The notes: generated by a model not told the origin, from the letters alone. A stretch of 64,000 bases of DNA from Cryobacterium cheniae (GCF_004403395.1 NZ_SOGN01000008.1:124001-188000), one strand, 5' to 3'. Positions 36,465 through 47,103 are shown, counted from the stretch's first letter. Numbers and translations are program-made.

Positions 36465-37880
36465 ATGGTCGTTTTCAAGGATCGGGTCGACGCCGGCAGG
36501 CAGTTGGCCGAGCAGTTGGAATCCCTCCGCGGACAGGACGTGGTGGTGCTCGGTCTGCCGCGAGGCGGGGTCCCCGTGGCCGCGGAGGTGGCGCAGGCTC
36601 TCGACCTGCCCCTGGACGTGATCGTGGTGCGCAAGCTCGGCGTGCCGTACCAGCCGGAACTGGCGATGGGCGCCATCGGCGAGGGGGGTGTGCTCGTGTT
36701 GAACAACGACGTGCTGAGCCTGGCCCAGATCGCGGAGGACGAATTGGCCGCCGTCGAGCGGCGGGAACGGGCGGAGCTGGAGTCCCGGGTGATCCGTTTT
36801 CGGCAGGGCCGGGAACGTCAACGCCTGACCGGCCGCACAGCCCTCATCGTCGACGACGGGATTGCCACCGGATCGACCGCACGGGTGGCCTGCCTGGTGG
36901 CCAGGGGACTCGGGGCGGCGAAGGTGGTCTTCGCGGTCCCGGTCGGCGCGGCCGACAGCATCCGTGACCTGCCCGGCGCCGACGAGGTGGTCTGCCTGTC
37001 GGTTCCCCGCCAGTTGATCGCGGTCGGCTACCACTACTTCGACTTCACCCCCACTACCGATGACGAGGTGAGCGCGCTGCTCGGCGCTGCCGACCGGCGG
37101 CAGAGCCGACGACGCATGGCCCCGAGCGGCTCCGAGCGGGCGGCAGCGCCCGAGGCAGGATCGGAGCTTCCCCCGGCAGACGACGCGGAGGTCGTGATCC
37201 CCGTTGACACGATCGTGCTCGGCGGCCACCTGCGGATTCCCCCGGCGGCCACCGGGGTCGTGGTTTTCGCGCACGGCAGCGGCAGCGGTCGTTACAGTCC
37301 GCGTAACCGGTTCGTCGCCGATGTGCTGCACCGGGCGGGCCTCGGCACAGTCCTGCTCGACCTGCTCACCGAGGAGGAGGAGACCGACCGCGCCAACGTC
37401 TTCGACATCGGGCTGCTCGCGCACCGGCTGAGCGCTGTCACCGGCTGGCTGGGAACCCGGCCCGACTCCCGGTCGCTCCCGGTCGGCTACTTCGGCGCAA
37501 GCACGGGGGCCGGGGCCGCCCTCTGGGCCGCGGCCGATTCCGGTGGACGGATCGCGGCGGTGGTGTCCCGCGGTGGCCGACCCGACCTGGCCGGACGGCG
37601 GCTGCGCCAGGTGCACGCTCCCACCCTGCTCATCGTCGGTGGCGCCGACACGATCGTGCTCGAGCTGAACCGGCAGGCGCAGGCCGCGCTGGGCGGCTCC
37701 AGCCGGTTGTCCGTCGTACCCGGCGCCACGCACCTCTTCGAGGAGCCGGGAACCCTGGCCCAAGCCGCCGACCTGGCCCGGGACTGGTTCGTCGACCACC
37801 TCGCCCCGGCCGACCGAAAACCGGCTGCCCGCACGGCTCCGAGCCGGGCCGGCACACGAGCGACGGGGGCCACGGAATGA
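36465..37880 (+). CDS. Phosphoribosyltransferase - dienelactone hydrolase fusion protein
   Basis: 471-residue two-domain protein. Residues 1 to about 210 are a type I phosphoribosyltransferase domain with VVLGLPRGGVPVA and the PRPP loop ALIVDDGIATGSTARVA. From about residue 235 an alpha/beta hydrolase (dienelactone hydrolase-like) follows: GVVVFAHGSGSGRYSPRNR, nucleophile elbow GYFGASTGAGAA (Ser in G-x-S-x-G), LLIVGGADTIV (Asp region) and GATHLF (His). M. tuberculosis Rv0571c has the same domain order. Substrates are unknown. ATG 36465 follows GGTGGGAG. The stop overlaps the ATG of the decayed esterase gene by four bases, so they formed an operon. Confidence 0.85.
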   Translation: MVVFKDRVDAGRQLAEQLESLRGQDVVVLGLPRGGVPVAAEVAQALDLPLDVIVVRKLGVPYQPELAMGAIGEGGVLVLNNDVLSLAQIAEDELAAVERRERAELESRVIRFRQGRERQRLTGRTALIVDDGIATGSTARVACLVARGLGAAKVVFAVPVGAADSIRDLPGADEVVCLSVPRQLIAVGYHYFDFTPTTDDEVSALLGAADRRQSRRRMAPSGSERAAAPEAGSELPPADDAEVVIPVDTIVLGGHLRIPPAATGVVVFAHGSGSGRYSPRNRFVADVLHRAGLGTVLLDLLTEEEETDRANVFDIGLLAHRLSAVTGWLGTRPDSRSLPVGYFGASTGAGAALWAAADSGGRIAAVVSRGGRPDLAGRRLRQVHAPTLLIVGGADTIVLELNRQAQAALGGSSRLSVVPGATHLFEEPGTLAQAADLARDWFVDHLAPADRKPAARTAPSRAGTRATGATE

Positions 37881-38170
37881 ACCCGGCACGGCGGGAGGCG
37901 ACGGTGCCGGAGGTCCTCGCGCAGATCCAGTCCCTGGCGCGTCCCCTGACCGGCAGGGGCAATCTCGACGGCGTGGTCGACCTGGTCGGCAGGGGCTTGC
38001 TTCGTCGGCATCGGTGAGGCCTCGCACGACACCCACGAGCCGACGCGCTGCCCAACGCGCTGCGGGCCTGGCGCTGCTTCGTGCCCTACGGGGAACACCC
38101 CCAACGTTACGCCTGGAGCACCCGGCTGGTCCTGGAGCCGACCGGGTTCCAGCACCCGGCGCGGTGCGAT
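37877..38170 (+). pseudogene. Decayed erythromycin esterase-family gene
   Basis: From ATG 37877 (ATGA overlap with the fusion gene) the frame reads ARPLTGRGNLDGVVDLVGRG, the start typical of erythromycin-esterase-like proteins. It hits a stop near 38018, but a shifted frame continues with CFVGIGEASHDTHE, the family's active-site motif (GEASHGTHE). After that a third frame gives ALRAWRCFVPYGEHPQRYAW, a piece from the middle of the family. At least two frameshifts and a large deletion have destroyed a protein that is normally above 400 residues. Confidence 0.65.
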
Positions 38171-38194
38171 ACCGTCCTATCCGATACTGGAAGG

Positions 38195-38596
38195 GTGCCA
38201 GAGACCTCGACCCCCGCGCAGCGCCCGGCGCCCTGCCCCTGCCTGAGCGGCAACCCGTATGCCGAGTGCTGCGGCCGGTACCATCGCGGGGAGGCGTTCG
38301 CGCCCACCGCCGAGGCGCTGATGCGATCCCGATACGCGGCCTTCGCGATGGGGGAGCCGGATTACCTGCTGGCGACGTGGCATCCGCTCACCCGCCCGGA
38401 CGCGCTGGAACTCGACGCCGACGTGCGCTGGATCCGCCTCGAGATCGACAGGACGGCCGCGGGCGGCCCGTTCGACAGGGAGGGGGTGGTGGAGTTCACG
38501 GCGTACAGCCGGTCCGGCGGCAGCGCCGCGCAGCAGCACGAGGTCAGCCGGTTCGTGCGGATGGACCGCCGCTGGGTGTACCTGGACGGCGTCTAG
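38195..38596 (+). CDS. YchJ family protein (SEC-C motif)
   Basis: 133-residue protein of the YchJ/UPF0225 family. The SEC-C zinc motif is CPCLSGNPYAECCGRYH near the N-terminus, followed by the conserved AEALMRSRYAAF and the NTF2-like half ending FVRMDRRWVYLDG. Function unknown; the C-terminal fold resembles small nucleic-acid or ligand-binding domains. GTG 38195 is the nearest start that does not include the decayed esterase sequence; GGAAGG directly abuts it, so the start is uncertain. Confidence 0.83.
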   Translation: MPETSTPAQRPAPCPCLSGNPYAECCGRYHRGEAFAPTAEALMRSRYAAFAMGEPDYLLATWHPLTRPDALELDADVRWIRLEIDRTAAGGPFDREGVVEFTAYSRSGGSAAQQHEVSRFVRMDRRWVYLDGV

Positions 38597-39021
38597 GCCA
38601 ACGGCAGGAACAGGGCCGCCAGGAGCGCGATGTAGACGACAACGAAGACGGCGGGGGTCAGGAACCGCACAACGTTGATCCAGGGCGCGGAGGAGATGAC
38701 GCCGCGACCGAGGGCGCTGCTCGCGGGCAGCGCGCGCAGGTCCGCCACGATGAAGAGTCCCTCGTTCGCGGACGCGATCTGCGCGAGCGCTCCGAGTATG
38801 CCCGATGCCAGCAGAATGCCCGCGGCCGCGATCCGCACGCTCAGTTCGGTCTCCGCCAGGCCGAACGACAGCAACGCCACGAGCGCCGTCAGCAGGAAGG
38901 TCGGGGCGAGTTGGGACACGATGATGTGCCAGCGGACCCGGGTCCAGAGTGAGATGAGTTCGTGTTCGGTCAAGGGGATCTCCAGTCGCCGGGGCGACCG
39001 GATGGTGGCTCCCGACCCCAT
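38593..39021 (-). CDS. Hypothetical membrane protein
   Basis: 142-residue protein of unknown function with three hydrophobic segments (LAPTFLLTALVALLSFGLA, IAAAGILLASGILGALAQIA, FLTPAVFVVVYIALLAALFL). The start is uncertain: ATG 39021 is used, and TTG 38973 (LTEHELISLW) is an alternative. Sequence upstream in this frame mirrors the LLM gene. Convergent with the YchJ gene with stops overlapping by four bases. Confidence 0.6.
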   Translation of the reverse strand: MGSGATIRSPRRLEIPLTEHELISLWTRVRWHIIVSQLAPTFLLTALVALLSFGLAETELSVRIAAAGILLASGILGALAQIASANEGLFIVADLRALPASSALGRGVISSAPWINVVRFLTPAVFVVVYIALLAALFLPLA

Positions 39022-39139
39022 TCTGCCCGGTTTTTCCGGCGCGCCGGAATAACCACGGGCCGGGCGCGGTTCCCTCGGTGGATGCATTTGCATAGACTTT
39101 GTGGCGGTCGTCCCGACCACGGCTAGGAGCACACACCAG

Positions 39140-40189
39140 ATGAAAAAGACGTTCGAACTCGGGCTGGACACCTTCGGCGACGTCACCTTCGACGCCTCCG
39201 GCGCCCGGCTGTCCCAGGCGGAGACGTTGCGCAACGTGGTGGCCGAGGGTGTGCTGGCCGATCAGGTCGGCCTGGACTTCTTCGGGATCGGTGAGCACCA
39301 CCGGGAAGATTTCGCCGTCTCCGCCCCCGAGGTGGTACTGGCCGCTATCGCCGGGCAGACCACCGGCATCCGTCTCGGGTCCGCCGTCACCGTGCTCAGC
39401 TCCGACGACCCGGTGCGCGTCTTCCAGCGCTTCTCCACCCTCGACGCGGTCTCCGCCGGGCGGGCCGAGGTCATCCTGGGCCGCGGCTCCTTCACCGAGT
39501 CGTTCCCGCTGTTCGGCCTGGAGCTGGAACAGTACGAGGTCCTCTTCGAAGAGAAGCTCAACCTGTTCACCGAGCTGCTCAAGGAAAAGCCCGTCACCTG
39601 GTCGGGTGAGACCCGGGGCGCCCTCCGCAACCAGCGGGTGTTCCCGCCCACCGAATCCGGTTCCCTGACCACCTGGATCGGGGTGGGCGGCAGCCCGCAG
39701 TCCGTCGTGCGTGCGGCGCACTACGGCCTGCCGCTGATGCTCGCCATCATCGGCGGTTCGCCGCTGGCCTTCGTGCCTCTCGTCGAGCTCTACCACCGTG
39801 CCCTGGCCCAGTTCGGCCAGCCGTCTCGTCCGATCGGCGAGCATTCGCCGGGATACGTCGCGGCGACGGATGCGCAGGCTCGCGAGGAAATGTGGCCGCA
39901 TTACGCCGCCATGCAGGAGCGGATCGGCCGCGAACGCGGCTGGGGTCCGGTCACCCGGGAACGCTTCGACCACGACGCCGGCCCGGACGGCGCCCTGTTC
40001 GTCGGCTCGCCGCAGACCGTGGCCTCGAAGATCGCCGCCACCGCGGTGGGGCTCGGACTCTCCCGATTCGACCTCAAGTACAGCCTGGGCACGCTTTCGC
40101 ACGAGAAGTTGATGACCAGCATCGAGCTCTACGGCACCGAGGTGGCGCCGCTCGTGCGCGAGCTGGTGGCCCGGTCGCAGCAGGCCTGA
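39140..40189 (+). CDS. LLM class flavin-dependent oxidoreductase (luciferase-like)
   Basis: 349-residue TIM-barrel flavin-dependent oxidoreductase. FFGIGEHHREDFAVSAPEVV and TTGIRLGSAVTVLSSDDPVR are the conserved strands 2-3, and GRAEVILGRGSFTESFPLFG follows. Acts on an unknown substrate with reduced FMN (or F420 in some relatives). ATG 39140 was chosen over an upstream in-frame start at 39101 because the family starts at this point (MKKTFELGLDTFGD). Confidence 0.9.
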   Translation: MKKTFELGLDTFGDVTFDASGARLSQAETLRNVVAEGVLADQVGLDFFGIGEHHREDFAVSAPEVVLAAIAGQTTGIRLGSAVTVLSSDDPVRVFQRFSTLDAVSAGRAEVILGRGSFTESFPLFGLELEQYEVLFEEKLNLFTELLKEKPVTWSGETRGALRNQRVFPPTESGSLTTWIGVGGSPQSVVRAAHYGLPLMLAIIGGSPLAFVPLVELYHRALAQFGQPSRPIGEHSPGYVAATDAQAREEMWPHYAAMQERIGRERGWGPVTRERFDHDAGPDGALFVGSPQTVASKIAATAVGLGLSRFDLKYSLGTLSHEKLMTSIELYGTEVAPLVRELVARSQQA

Positions 40190-40190
40190 G

Positions 40191-40523
40191 TCAGAGCACG
40201 AGGTCGGCGAGCGGCCGTTCGCCGACCGAACGGATGCTGGTGACCGTCGCGTATCCCCCCAGAACAGCGTCGACGAGCTGTCCGAGCATTTGCCCGGTCT
40301 CACCCGTCAGCACACAGCACAAGGTGACGGAGGAGCCGAGGGCCGGCAACATCCGAACCCGGCAGACTCCCTGGCCACCGGCGTGCAGGTGTACGTCGGG
40401 AACGGTCTCACGGCCCTCGACGGTGACCGTGAGAACCGGGGACGGAGCGAAGACCACGACCACATTCACAGCGGAATGAGACCCGGATCGGGCTTCCGCG
40501 AAGACGGATCGGGCGTCGGCCAT
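40191..40523 (-). CDS. Hypothetical protein
   Basis: 110-residue protein with no recognised domain: a beta-rich pattern (VNVVVVFAPSPVLTVTVEG, then VCRVRMLPALGSSVTLCCVL). It fills the gap between the LLM gene (ends one base before) and glgX. Codon choice resembles that of its neighbours, but the ribosome-binding site is weak. Confidence 0.55.
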   Translation of the reverse strand: MADARSVFAEARSGSHSAVNVVVVFAPSPVLTVTVEGRETVPDVHLHAGGQGVCRVRMLPALGSSVTLCCVLTGETGQMLGQLVDAVLGGYATVTSIRSVGERPLADLVL

Positions 40524-40572
40524 GCCCGGCAGACTGTAGCGTACTTGTGGACCTATCGGCCCGGTCGGTGAG

Positions 40573-40614
40573 CCCACAGCACGAGACCCACAGCACGAGA
40601 CCCACAGCACGAGG
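40573..40614. repeat. Three tandem 14-bp repeats carrying the glgX ribosome-binding site
   Basis: CCCACAGCACGAGA is present at 40573-40586 and 40587-40600, and as CCCACAGCACGAGG at 40601-40614. The single change A to G in the last copy creates part of the GAGGAG Shine-Dalgarno (40611-40616) used by glgX. Confidence 0.85.
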
Positions 40615-40622
40615 AGCACCCT

Positions 40623-42827
40623 TTGGAAACCTGGCCCGGCACTGCCTACCCGCTCGGCGCAACGTATGACGGCAGCGGCACGAACTTCGCCCTGTTCAGC
40701 GAAGCCGCCCACCGAGTCGAGCTCTGCCTCTTCGACGACCAGGGCGGCGAGACCCGCATCGAGGTGGTCGAATCCAGCGCGTTCATCTGGCACTGCTACC
40801 TGCCGCTGATCCAGCCGGGACAGCGTTACGGCTACCGCGTGCACGGTGACTACAACCCGGCCGCGGGCAACCGGGCGAACCCGAACAAGCTCCTGCTCGA
40901 CCCCTATGCCAAAGCCACCTGCGGAACCATCGACTGGGACCAGTCCCTGTTCTCCTACAACTTCGGCGACCCGGATTCGCGCAACGACGAGGACTCCGCC
41001 CCGCACATGATGCTCGGCGTCGTCGTCAACCCGTTCTTCGACTGGGTGGGCGACCGGCCCCTGCGCACGCCCTACAGCGCGTCCCTGATCTACGAGGCCC
41101 ACGTGAAGGGCCTGACCAAGCTGCAGGAACTGGTGCCGGAGGGCCAGCGCGGCACGTACGCCGGCGTCGCCCATCCGTCGGTGATCGACCACCTGCAGAA
41201 ACTCGGCGTGACCGCGATCGAACTGATGCCGGTTCACCAGTTCGTCAACGACGGCACCCTCGAGGAAAAGGGTCTGAACAACTACTGGGGCTACAACACC
41301 ATCGGGTTCTTCGCCCCGCACAACGCGTATTCCTCCACCGGCGACCTCGGCAACCAGGTGCAGGAATTCAAGGGCATGGTGCGCAGCCTGCACGATGCGG
41401 GCATCGAGGTCATCCTCGACGTGGTCTACAACCACACGGCGGAGGGCAACCACCTCGGCCCGACGATCTCGTTCAAGGGCATCGACAATGAGGCGTACTA
41501 CCGGCTCATGGACGACGACAAGCGCTACTACATGGACTACACGGGCACCGGAAACACGCTGAACGTGCGCCACCCGCACTCGCTGCAGCTGATCATGGAC
41601 TCGCTGCGCTACTGGGTTCTCGAGATGCACGTCGACGGTTTCCGTTTCGACCTGGCCTCGGCCCTGGCCCGTGACCTCTACGACGTCGACAAGCTCTCCA
41701 CCTTCTTCGAACTCGTGCAGCAGGACCCGGTAGTGTCCCAGGTCAAGCTCATCGCCGAGCCGTGGGACGTCGGCCCCGGCGGCTACCAGGTCGGCAATTT
41801 CCCGGCCCAGTGGACGGAATGGAACGGGAAGTACCGCGACACCGTGCGTGACTTCTGGCGCGGCGAACCGTCGACGCTGGGCGAGTTCGCCTCGCGCATC
41901 ACCGGGTCCGCCGACCTCTACGAGCACTCCGGCCGCCGCCCCGTCGCGTCGATCAACTTCGTCACCGCGCACGACGGGTTCACCCTCTCCGACCTGGTCT
42001 CCTACAACGAGAAGCACAACGACGCCAACGGCGAAGACGGCCAGGACGGCGAATCGCACAACCGGTCCTGGAACTCCGGAACCGAGGGCCCGACGGATGA
42101 CCCGGAGGTCCTGGCATTGCGGGCCCGGCAGCAGCGCAACTACGTGGCCACCCTGCTGCTGTCGCAGGGCGTGCCGATGATCCTGCACGGCGACGAGCTC
42201 GGCCGCACCCAGGAGGGCAACAACAACACCTACGCCCAGGACAACGAACTGAGCTGGATCCACTGGTCCGACGCGGACCACCCATTGATCGAGTTCACGG
42301 CCGCCGTGTCCCGGCTGCGCCGGGAACACCCGACCTTCCGCCGCAGCAGCTTCTTCAACGGCCACCCCGGCGCCCGCACGGTGGGCGACCCGATGAGTGA
42401 CCTCGTCTGGCTCACCCCCGACGGGCAGGAAATGCAGTCCCAGGACTGGGACGAGCACCTCACCCGCACCGTCGCCATGTTCCTCAGCGGTGACGGCATC
42501 CGGGAGCGCGACTCCCGCGGCCAGGTGGTGACCGACGTGAACTTCCTGGTCTGCTTCAACGCCGACGCCGAGGACGTGGAGTTCACGCTGCCCTCGGCCG
42601 AATACGCCCCGGCATGGGAGATCGTCGTCGACACGGCGGGGGAGGGCGCCGACGCGATCCCACGGCCCGCCGGGTCCCTGCACACGGTCATTTCCCGGTC
42701 GCTCGTGGTGCTGCGGGCGTACCACGCCCCGGAAACCGTGCCGGACCACTCCGTCGCGGCCTCCCTGGCCGGGCTGATGACGGGGACCATCTCCGTGGTC
42801 GACCCGGCGCATCTGGTCCAGCCGTGA
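40623..42827 (+). CDS. glgX: Glycogen debranching enzyme GlgX (isoamylase type)
   Basis: 734-residue GH13 alpha-1,6-glucosidase that removes branches from glycogen, releasing linear maltooligosaccharides. It has the N-terminal CBM48 ([20 protein letters not shown]). The catalytic regions are [13 protein letters not shown] (region I), [10 protein letters not shown] (nucleophile Asp, region II), LIAEPWDVG (acid/base Glu, region III) and [14 protein letters not shown] (region IV). Start is TTG 40623, eight bases after GAGGAG; no ATG fits the CBM48 start. It overlaps treY by GTGA. First gene of glgX-treY-treZ. Confidence 0.95.
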   Translation: METWPGTAYPLGATYDGSGTNFALFSEAAHRVELCLFDDQGGETRIEVVESSAFIWHCYLPLIQPGQRYGYRVHGDYNPAAGNRANPNKLLLDPYAKATCGTIDWDQSLFSYNFGDPDSRNDEDSAPHMMLGVVVNPFFDWVGDRPLRTPYSASLIYEAHVKGLTKLQELVPEGQRGTYAGVAHPSVIDHLQKLGVTAIELMPVHQFVNDGTLEEKGLNNYWGYNTIGFFAPHNAYSSTGDLGNQVQEFKGMVRSLHDAGIEVILDVVYNHTAEGNHLGPTISFKGIDNEAYYRLMDDDKRYYMDYTGTGNTLNVRHPHSLQLIMDSLRYWVLEMHVDGFRFDLASALARDLYDVDKLSTFFELVQQDPVVSQVKLIAEPWDVGPGGYQVGNFPAQWTEWNGKYRDTVRDFWRGEPSTLGEFASRITGSADLYEHSGRRPVASINFVTAHDGFTLSDLVSYNEKHNDANGEDGQDGESHNRSWNSGTEGPTDDPEVLALRARQQRNYVATLLLSQGVPMILHGDELGRTQEGNNNTYAQDNELSWIHWSDADHPLIEFTAAVSRLRREHPTFRRSSFFNGHPGARTVGDPMSDLVWLTPDGQEMQSQDWDEHLTRTVAMFLSGDGIRERDSRGQVVTDVNFLVCFNADAEDVEFTLPSAEYAPAWEIVVDTAGEGADAIPRPAGSLHTVISRSLVVLRAYHAPETVPDHSVAASLAGLMTGTISVVDPAHLVQP

Positions 42828-45250
42828 GGATTCCGCGGAACACCTACCGCCTGCAGATCACGGCATCGTTCGACCTGGCCGCCGCCGAGGGAGTCCTCGA
42901 CTACCTGACCGAGCTGGGCGCGGACTGGCTCTACCTGTCGCCTCTCCTCGCCGCGGAGGAGGGCTCCGACCACGGTTACGACGTGGTCGACCACTCCCGC
43001 ATCGACCCCGTGCGGGGCGGCGCCGAGGCGCTCACCCGCCTGGCGGCGGCCGCGACGGATGCCGGGCGCGGCATCCTGGTCGACATCGTGCCCAACCACA
43101 TGGGCGTCGCGACCCCGCACCGGAACCAGTGGTGGTGGAACCTGCTCCGGAACGGTCTTGCGTCACGCTACGCGGAGGCCTTCGACGTGGACTGGGCCGC
43201 GAACGCCGACCGGCTCCTGCTGCCCGTGCTCGGTGACGACGCGGACGGCCGGAGCGAGCTCGACCGCCTCGAGGTCGTCGGCGACGAGCTGCGCTACTAC
43301 GACAACCGGTTCCCGCTCGCCCCCGGCACCGCCGACGACGGTGCGGACGCCCGCGTCGTCCACGCCCGCCAGCATTACGAACTCGTCAACTGGCGCCGCG
43401 CGGACGCACAGCTGAACTACCGGCGTTTCTTCTCCGTGAACACGCTGGCCGGCCTCCGGGTCGAGGTGCCGTGGGTCTTCGACGAATCCCACCGGGAGAT
43501 CCTGCGCTGGGTGCAGGACGGCCTCGTGCAGGGGCTCCGGGTCGACCACCCCGACGGCCTCGCCGACCCGGGCGGCTACCTCGACCGGTTGCGGGAAGCC
43601 ACCGATGGCGCCTACGTGCTCGTCGAAAAGATCCTCGAGGGCGACGAGGCGCTGCCGACCAGCTGGGCCACCGCCGGCACGACCGGCTACGACGCCCTCG
43701 CCGACTTCGACCGGCTGCTCGTCGACCCGGCGGGGCAGGGCGCCCTCGACGCGCTGGAGGCCCGGCTGCAGGCCGAGGCCGCAGCCCCGACCGGTGATGC
43801 GTTGCCGGCGAGCTGGCCCGACCTCGTTCACGCGCGGAAGCGCGTGATCGCCGACAACACCCTCCAGACCGAGGTCGTGCGCCTGGCCCGCCTCGTGCCC
43901 GGCACCGACGCCTCTCCCGACGCCCCGATCGTCGACGCCCTGGCCGAACTCCTGGCCTGCTTCCCGGTCTACCGCTCCTACCTCCCGGTGGGCATCGACG
44001 AGCTGCGTCACGCGGCCGCCGAGGCCGCCCGCCACCGGCCCGACCTGGTGGGTGCGATCGACGGGCTGCTTCCGCTGCTCGGCGACCCGGCACATCCGCT
44101 GGCCGTGCGCTTCCAGCAGACCTCGGGCATGGTGATGGCGAAGGGTGTCGAAGACACCGCGTACTACCGGTACAGCCGGCTCACCTCGCTCAACGAGGTC
44201 GGCGCCGACCCGGGGGAGTTCGCGGTCGACGCGGCCGAATTCCACCGGCGCCAGCAGAGGCGCCAGGCCACCTTCCCGGCCGCGATGACGGCCCTCTCCA
44301 CCCACGACACCAAGCGCAGTGAGGATGTGCGCGCCCGCATCTCGGTGATCGCCGAGATCCCCGCGGAATGGGAGAGCACCCTCCGCATCCTGCGCGCGGC
44401 CGCACCGCTCGGCGACGCCCCGTTCGAGAACCTGCTCTGGCAGGCCATCGTCGGCTCCTGGCCGGCCACGCCGGACCGCCTCATCGCCTACGCCGAGAAG
44501 GCCGCCCGGGAAGCCGGGACCTCGACCACCTGGACCGACCGGAACGAGGAATTCGAGACCGCCATGCGCGGCCTGGTGACCGCCTGCTTCGACGATCCCG
44601 CGGTCACGCAGACACTCGCGGCGTTCGTCGACCGGGTGCGGGGTGCCGGCTGGAGCAACGCGCTCTCGAACAAACTCGTACAGCTGACGGCCCCCGGCGT
44701 GCCCGACGTCTACCAGGGCAGTGAGCTGTGGGACACGTCCCTCGTCGACCCCGACAACCGCCGCCCGGTCGACTACGACCTGCGGCGCGGCTACCTGGCC
44801 CGGGTGCGGGACGGCTGGTTGCCGCCGGTCGACGAGACCGGCGCCGCGAAACTGCTGGTCACCACGCGCGCCCTCCGGCTGCGTCGCGACCAGCCCGAAC
44901 GCTTCTTCCGGCACAGCCCGGTCGCCGCGTTCGGCGCCGCCGCCGACCACGTGATCGCGTTCGACCGCGGCGGCGCGGTCACCATCGCCACCAGGCTTCC
45001 CCTCGGCCTCGCCGCCGCGGGCGGCTGGGGCGACACGACCGTGGTCCTGGCCGACCGACCGGTCATCGACCTGCTGACCAATGAACTCCACCCCGGCGGA
45101 ACCCTCAGCGTGGCGGCCCTCCTCCGGCGCTACCCGGTGGCACTGCTGGTGCCGGCCGACAGCGCCGACAGCGCCGACACCGCCGACACCGCTGACACCG
45201 CCGACACGACCCGTACGACCGACCCGGAAGGTTCCGACCATGCCCGCTGA
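42824..45250 (+). CDS. treY: Maltooligosyl trehalose synthase TreY
   Basis: 808-residue GH13 enzyme that isomerises the reducing-end alpha-1,4 bond of maltooligosaccharides to alpha-1,1, giving maltooligosyl trehalose. [20 protein letters not shown] and the [42 protein letters not shown] and [11 protein letters not shown] segments are diagnostic. GTG 42824 overlaps the glgX stop (GTGA). The last 30 residues contain D-S-A/D-T-A repeats from a 9-bp tandem array and overlap treZ by 11 bases. Confidence 0.95.
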   Translation: MRIPRNTYRLQITASFDLAAAEGVLDYLTELGADWLYLSPLLAAEEGSDHGYDVVDHSRIDPVRGGAEALTRLAAAATDAGRGILVDIVPNHMGVATPHRNQWWWNLLRNGLASRYAEAFDVDWAANADRLLLPVLGDDADGRSELDRLEVVGDELRYYDNRFPLAPGTADDGADARVVHARQHYELVNWRRADAQLNYRRFFSVNTLAGLRVEVPWVFDESHREILRWVQDGLVQGLRVDHPDGLADPGGYLDRLREATDGAYVLVEKILEGDEALPTSWATAGTTGYDALADFDRLLVDPAGQGALDALEARLQAEAAAPTGDALPASWPDLVHARKRVIADNTLQTEVVRLARLVPGTDASPDAPIVDALAELLACFPVYRSYLPVGIDELRHAAAEAARHRPDLVGAIDGLLPLLGDPAHPLAVRFQQTSGMVMAKGVEDTAYYRYSRLTSLNEVGADPGEFAVDAAEFHRRQQRRQATFPAAMTALSTHDTKRSEDVRARISVIAEIPAEWESTLRILRAAAPLGDAPFENLLWQAIVGSWPATPDRLIAYAEKAAREAGTSTTWTDRNEEFETAMRGLVTACFDDPAVTQTLAAFVDRVRGAGWSNALSNKLVQLTAPGVPDVYQGSELWDTSLVDPDNRRPVDYDLRRGYLARVRDGWLPPVDETGAAKLLVTTRALRLRRDQPERFFRHSPVAAFGAAADHVIAFDRGGAVTIATRLPLGLAAAGGWGDTTVVLADRPVIDLLTNELHPGGTLSVAALLRRYPVALLVPADSADSADTADTADTADTTRTTDPEGSDHAR
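45155..45208. repeat. Six tandem 9-bp repeats in the 3' end of treY
   Basis: Units of GCCGACAGC / GCCGACACC run from 45155 to 45208 and encode an acidic A-D-S/A-D-T tail at the TreY C-terminus. Nine is a multiple of three, so changes in copy number keep the frame. Confidence 0.85.
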
Positions 45251-47000
45251 ATTCGAAGTCTGGGCACCCGACGCAAAAACCGTGGCCGTAGAACTCACCG
45301 ACCAGACCCTGCCGATGACCCCGCGGGGCGACGGATGGTGGCACGCACCACGATCGGTGACCGAACCTGGCGACCGGCCCGTCGACTACGGGTTCCTGAT
45401 CGACGAAGAGGGCCCCTTCCCCGACCCGTGCTCCCGGCACCAGCCGAACGGAGTGCACGCGAAGAGCCGCACGTTCGACCCCGGCGAACACGTCTGGCAG
45501 GACGGCGCCTGGACCGGCCGCCAGCTGGCCGGCAGCACGATCTACGAGCTGCACCTCGGCACCTTCACCCCGGAGGGCACCCTGGATGCCGCGGTGGGCC
45601 GGCTGGCCCACCTGGCCTCCATCGGCGTCGACTTCGTGGAGCTGCTCCCGGTCAACGCCTTCAACGGCACCCACAACTGGGGCTACGACGGCGTGCTCTG
45701 GTACGCCGTCCACGAGGGCTACGGCGGCCCGGCCGCGTACCAGCGGTTCGTGGACGCCTGCCACCAGGCCGGCATCGGCGTCATCCAGGACGTGGTCTAC
45801 AACCACCTCGGCCCGAGCGGCAATTACCTTCCGAAGTTCGGCCCGTACCTGAATGAAGCGGGCGACACCGGCTGGGGTTCCTCCCTCAACCTCGACGGCC
45901 CGCAGTCCGACCCGGTGCGCCGCTACATCCTCGACAACGCCCTGATGTGGCTCGGCGACTACCACGTCGACGGGCTCCGCCTCGACGCGGTGCACGCCCT
46001 GCGCGACGACCACGCCCTGCACCTGCTCGAGGAACTCGCCACCGAGGTCGACGTGCTCAGCGCCACCTGCGGGCGCCCCCTCAGCCTGATCGCCGAGTCC
46101 GACCTCAACGACCCCCGGCTGATCACACCGCGGGATACCGGCGGCTACGGGCTCACCGGCCAGTGGAGTGACGACTTCCACCACGCCGTGCATGTGGCCG
46201 TCAGCGGCGAGACCATGGGCTACTACGCCGACTTCGAGCCGCTCGGCGCCCTCGCGAAGGTGCTCACCCACGGGTTCTTCCACGACGGCACCTTCTCCAG
46301 CTTCCGCGGGCGCACCCACGGCCGCCCGATCGACACGGCCCGGATGCCGACCTGGCGCCTCGTCGTCGGCAACCAGAACCACGACCAGATCGGCAACCGG
46401 GCAACGGGAGACCGTCTCAGCGCAACCCTCGACGCCGGGCAGCTGGCGATCGCCGCCACCCTGACCCTGCTCGGACCGTTCACGCCCATGCTGTTCATGG
46501 GCGAGGAATGGGGCGCCAGCACACCCTGGCAGTTCTTCACGTCGCATCCGGAGCCCGAACTCGGCGAGGCCGTCCGCACGGGCCGGATCGGCGAATTCGC
46601 GCGCATGGGCTGGGACCCGGCGCTGGTGCCCGACCCGCAGGACCCGGCCACATTCACCCGGTCGGTGCTCGACTGGGACGAGCTGTCCCAACCGGCTCAC
46701 GCGCGCCTGCTCGGGTTCTACCAGGCTCTGGCCCGGCTGCGCCGGTCCCGGCCGGACTTCACCGACCCGCGCTTCGGCCGGGTCGCGGTCGACTTCGACG
46801 AGAACGAACGGTGGCTGCGGCTCCGCCGCGGCGACACCGAGGTCCTGGTCAACCTGGGCACGGAGGCCCGCCAGGTGCCGACGGATGCCCCGGCGCTGCT
46901 GGCATCCTTCGCCGCCGCCGGCGACGCGGTCCGGGCCCGCACCCCCACCACGGTGCTGCTCGCGGCGCACTCCGTGGCCGTGCTCGGCACCCCCGAGTAG
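45240..47000 (+). CDS. treZ: Malto-oligosyltrehalose trehalohydrolase TreZ
   Basis: 586-residue GH13 enzyme that releases free trehalose from maltooligosyl trehalose. N-terminal CBM48-like domain ([15 protein letters not shown]), then [16 protein letters not shown] (region I), [10 protein letters not shown] (nucleophile), [11 protein letters not shown] (acid/base) and [15 protein letters not shown] (region IV, in the TreZ form). ATG 45240 is within the end of treY. With GlgX and TreY it makes a complete glycogen-to-trehalose route. Confidence 0.95.
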   Translation: MPAEFEVWAPDAKTVAVELTDQTLPMTPRGDGWWHAPRSVTEPGDRPVDYGFLIDEEGPFPDPCSRHQPNGVHAKSRTFDPGEHVWQDGAWTGRQLAGSTIYELHLGTFTPEGTLDAAVGRLAHLASIGVDFVELLPVNAFNGTHNWGYDGVLWYAVHEGYGGPAAYQRFVDACHQAGIGVIQDVVYNHLGPSGNYLPKFGPYLNEAGDTGWGSSLNLDGPQSDPVRRYILDNALMWLGDYHVDGLRLDAVHALRDDHALHLLEELATEVDVLSATCGRPLSLIAESDLNDPRLITPRDTGGYGLTGQWSDDFHHAVHVAVSGETMGYYADFEPLGALAKVLTHGFFHDGTFSSFRGRTHGRPIDTARMPTWRLVVGNQNHDQIGNRATGDRLSATLDAGQLAIAATLTLLGPFTPMLFMGEEWGASTPWQFFTSHPEPELGEAVRTGRIGEFARMGWDPALVPDPQDPATFTRSVLDWDELSQPAHARLLGFYQALARLRRSRPDFTDPRFGRVAVDFDENERWLRLRRGDTEVLVNLGTEARQVPTDAPALLASFAAAGDAVRARTPTTVLLAAHSVAVLGTPE

Positions 47001-47036
47001 CCCGCCCGCCGACCCGCCGACCCGCCGACCCGCCGC

Positions 47037-47103
47037 CCCGCCGAGCCGTGAGTTCCGCCCCTCTTTTCCGCTCGCGAAGGGGAGTTACTCACGGCTCGGC
47101 GGG
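47037..47103 (+). terminator. 17-bp hairpin after treZ
   Basis: CCCGCCGAGCCGTGAGT (47037-47053) is perfectly complementary to ACTCACGGCTCGGCGGG (47087-47103); an inner CCCCTCTTTTCC/AAGGGGAG region adds pairing. TTT follows. Upstream (47001-47036) is a run of 8-bp units 'gacccgcc'. Confidence 0.85.

Noticed and set aside
40191-42812. Open frame of 873 codons on the minus strand opposite glgX
   Set aside because: Sequence is Val/Arg/Gly-rich shadow of a clear GH13 gene; such long antisense frames are expected in high-GC codon usage. Only the last 110 codons (40191-40523), outside glgX, were kept as a possible gene.
42614-42823. Start of treY at 42614
   Set aside because: Overlaps the end of glgX by 214 bases in a non-protein-like frame; GTG 42824 with GTGA overlap fits the TreY N-terminus.
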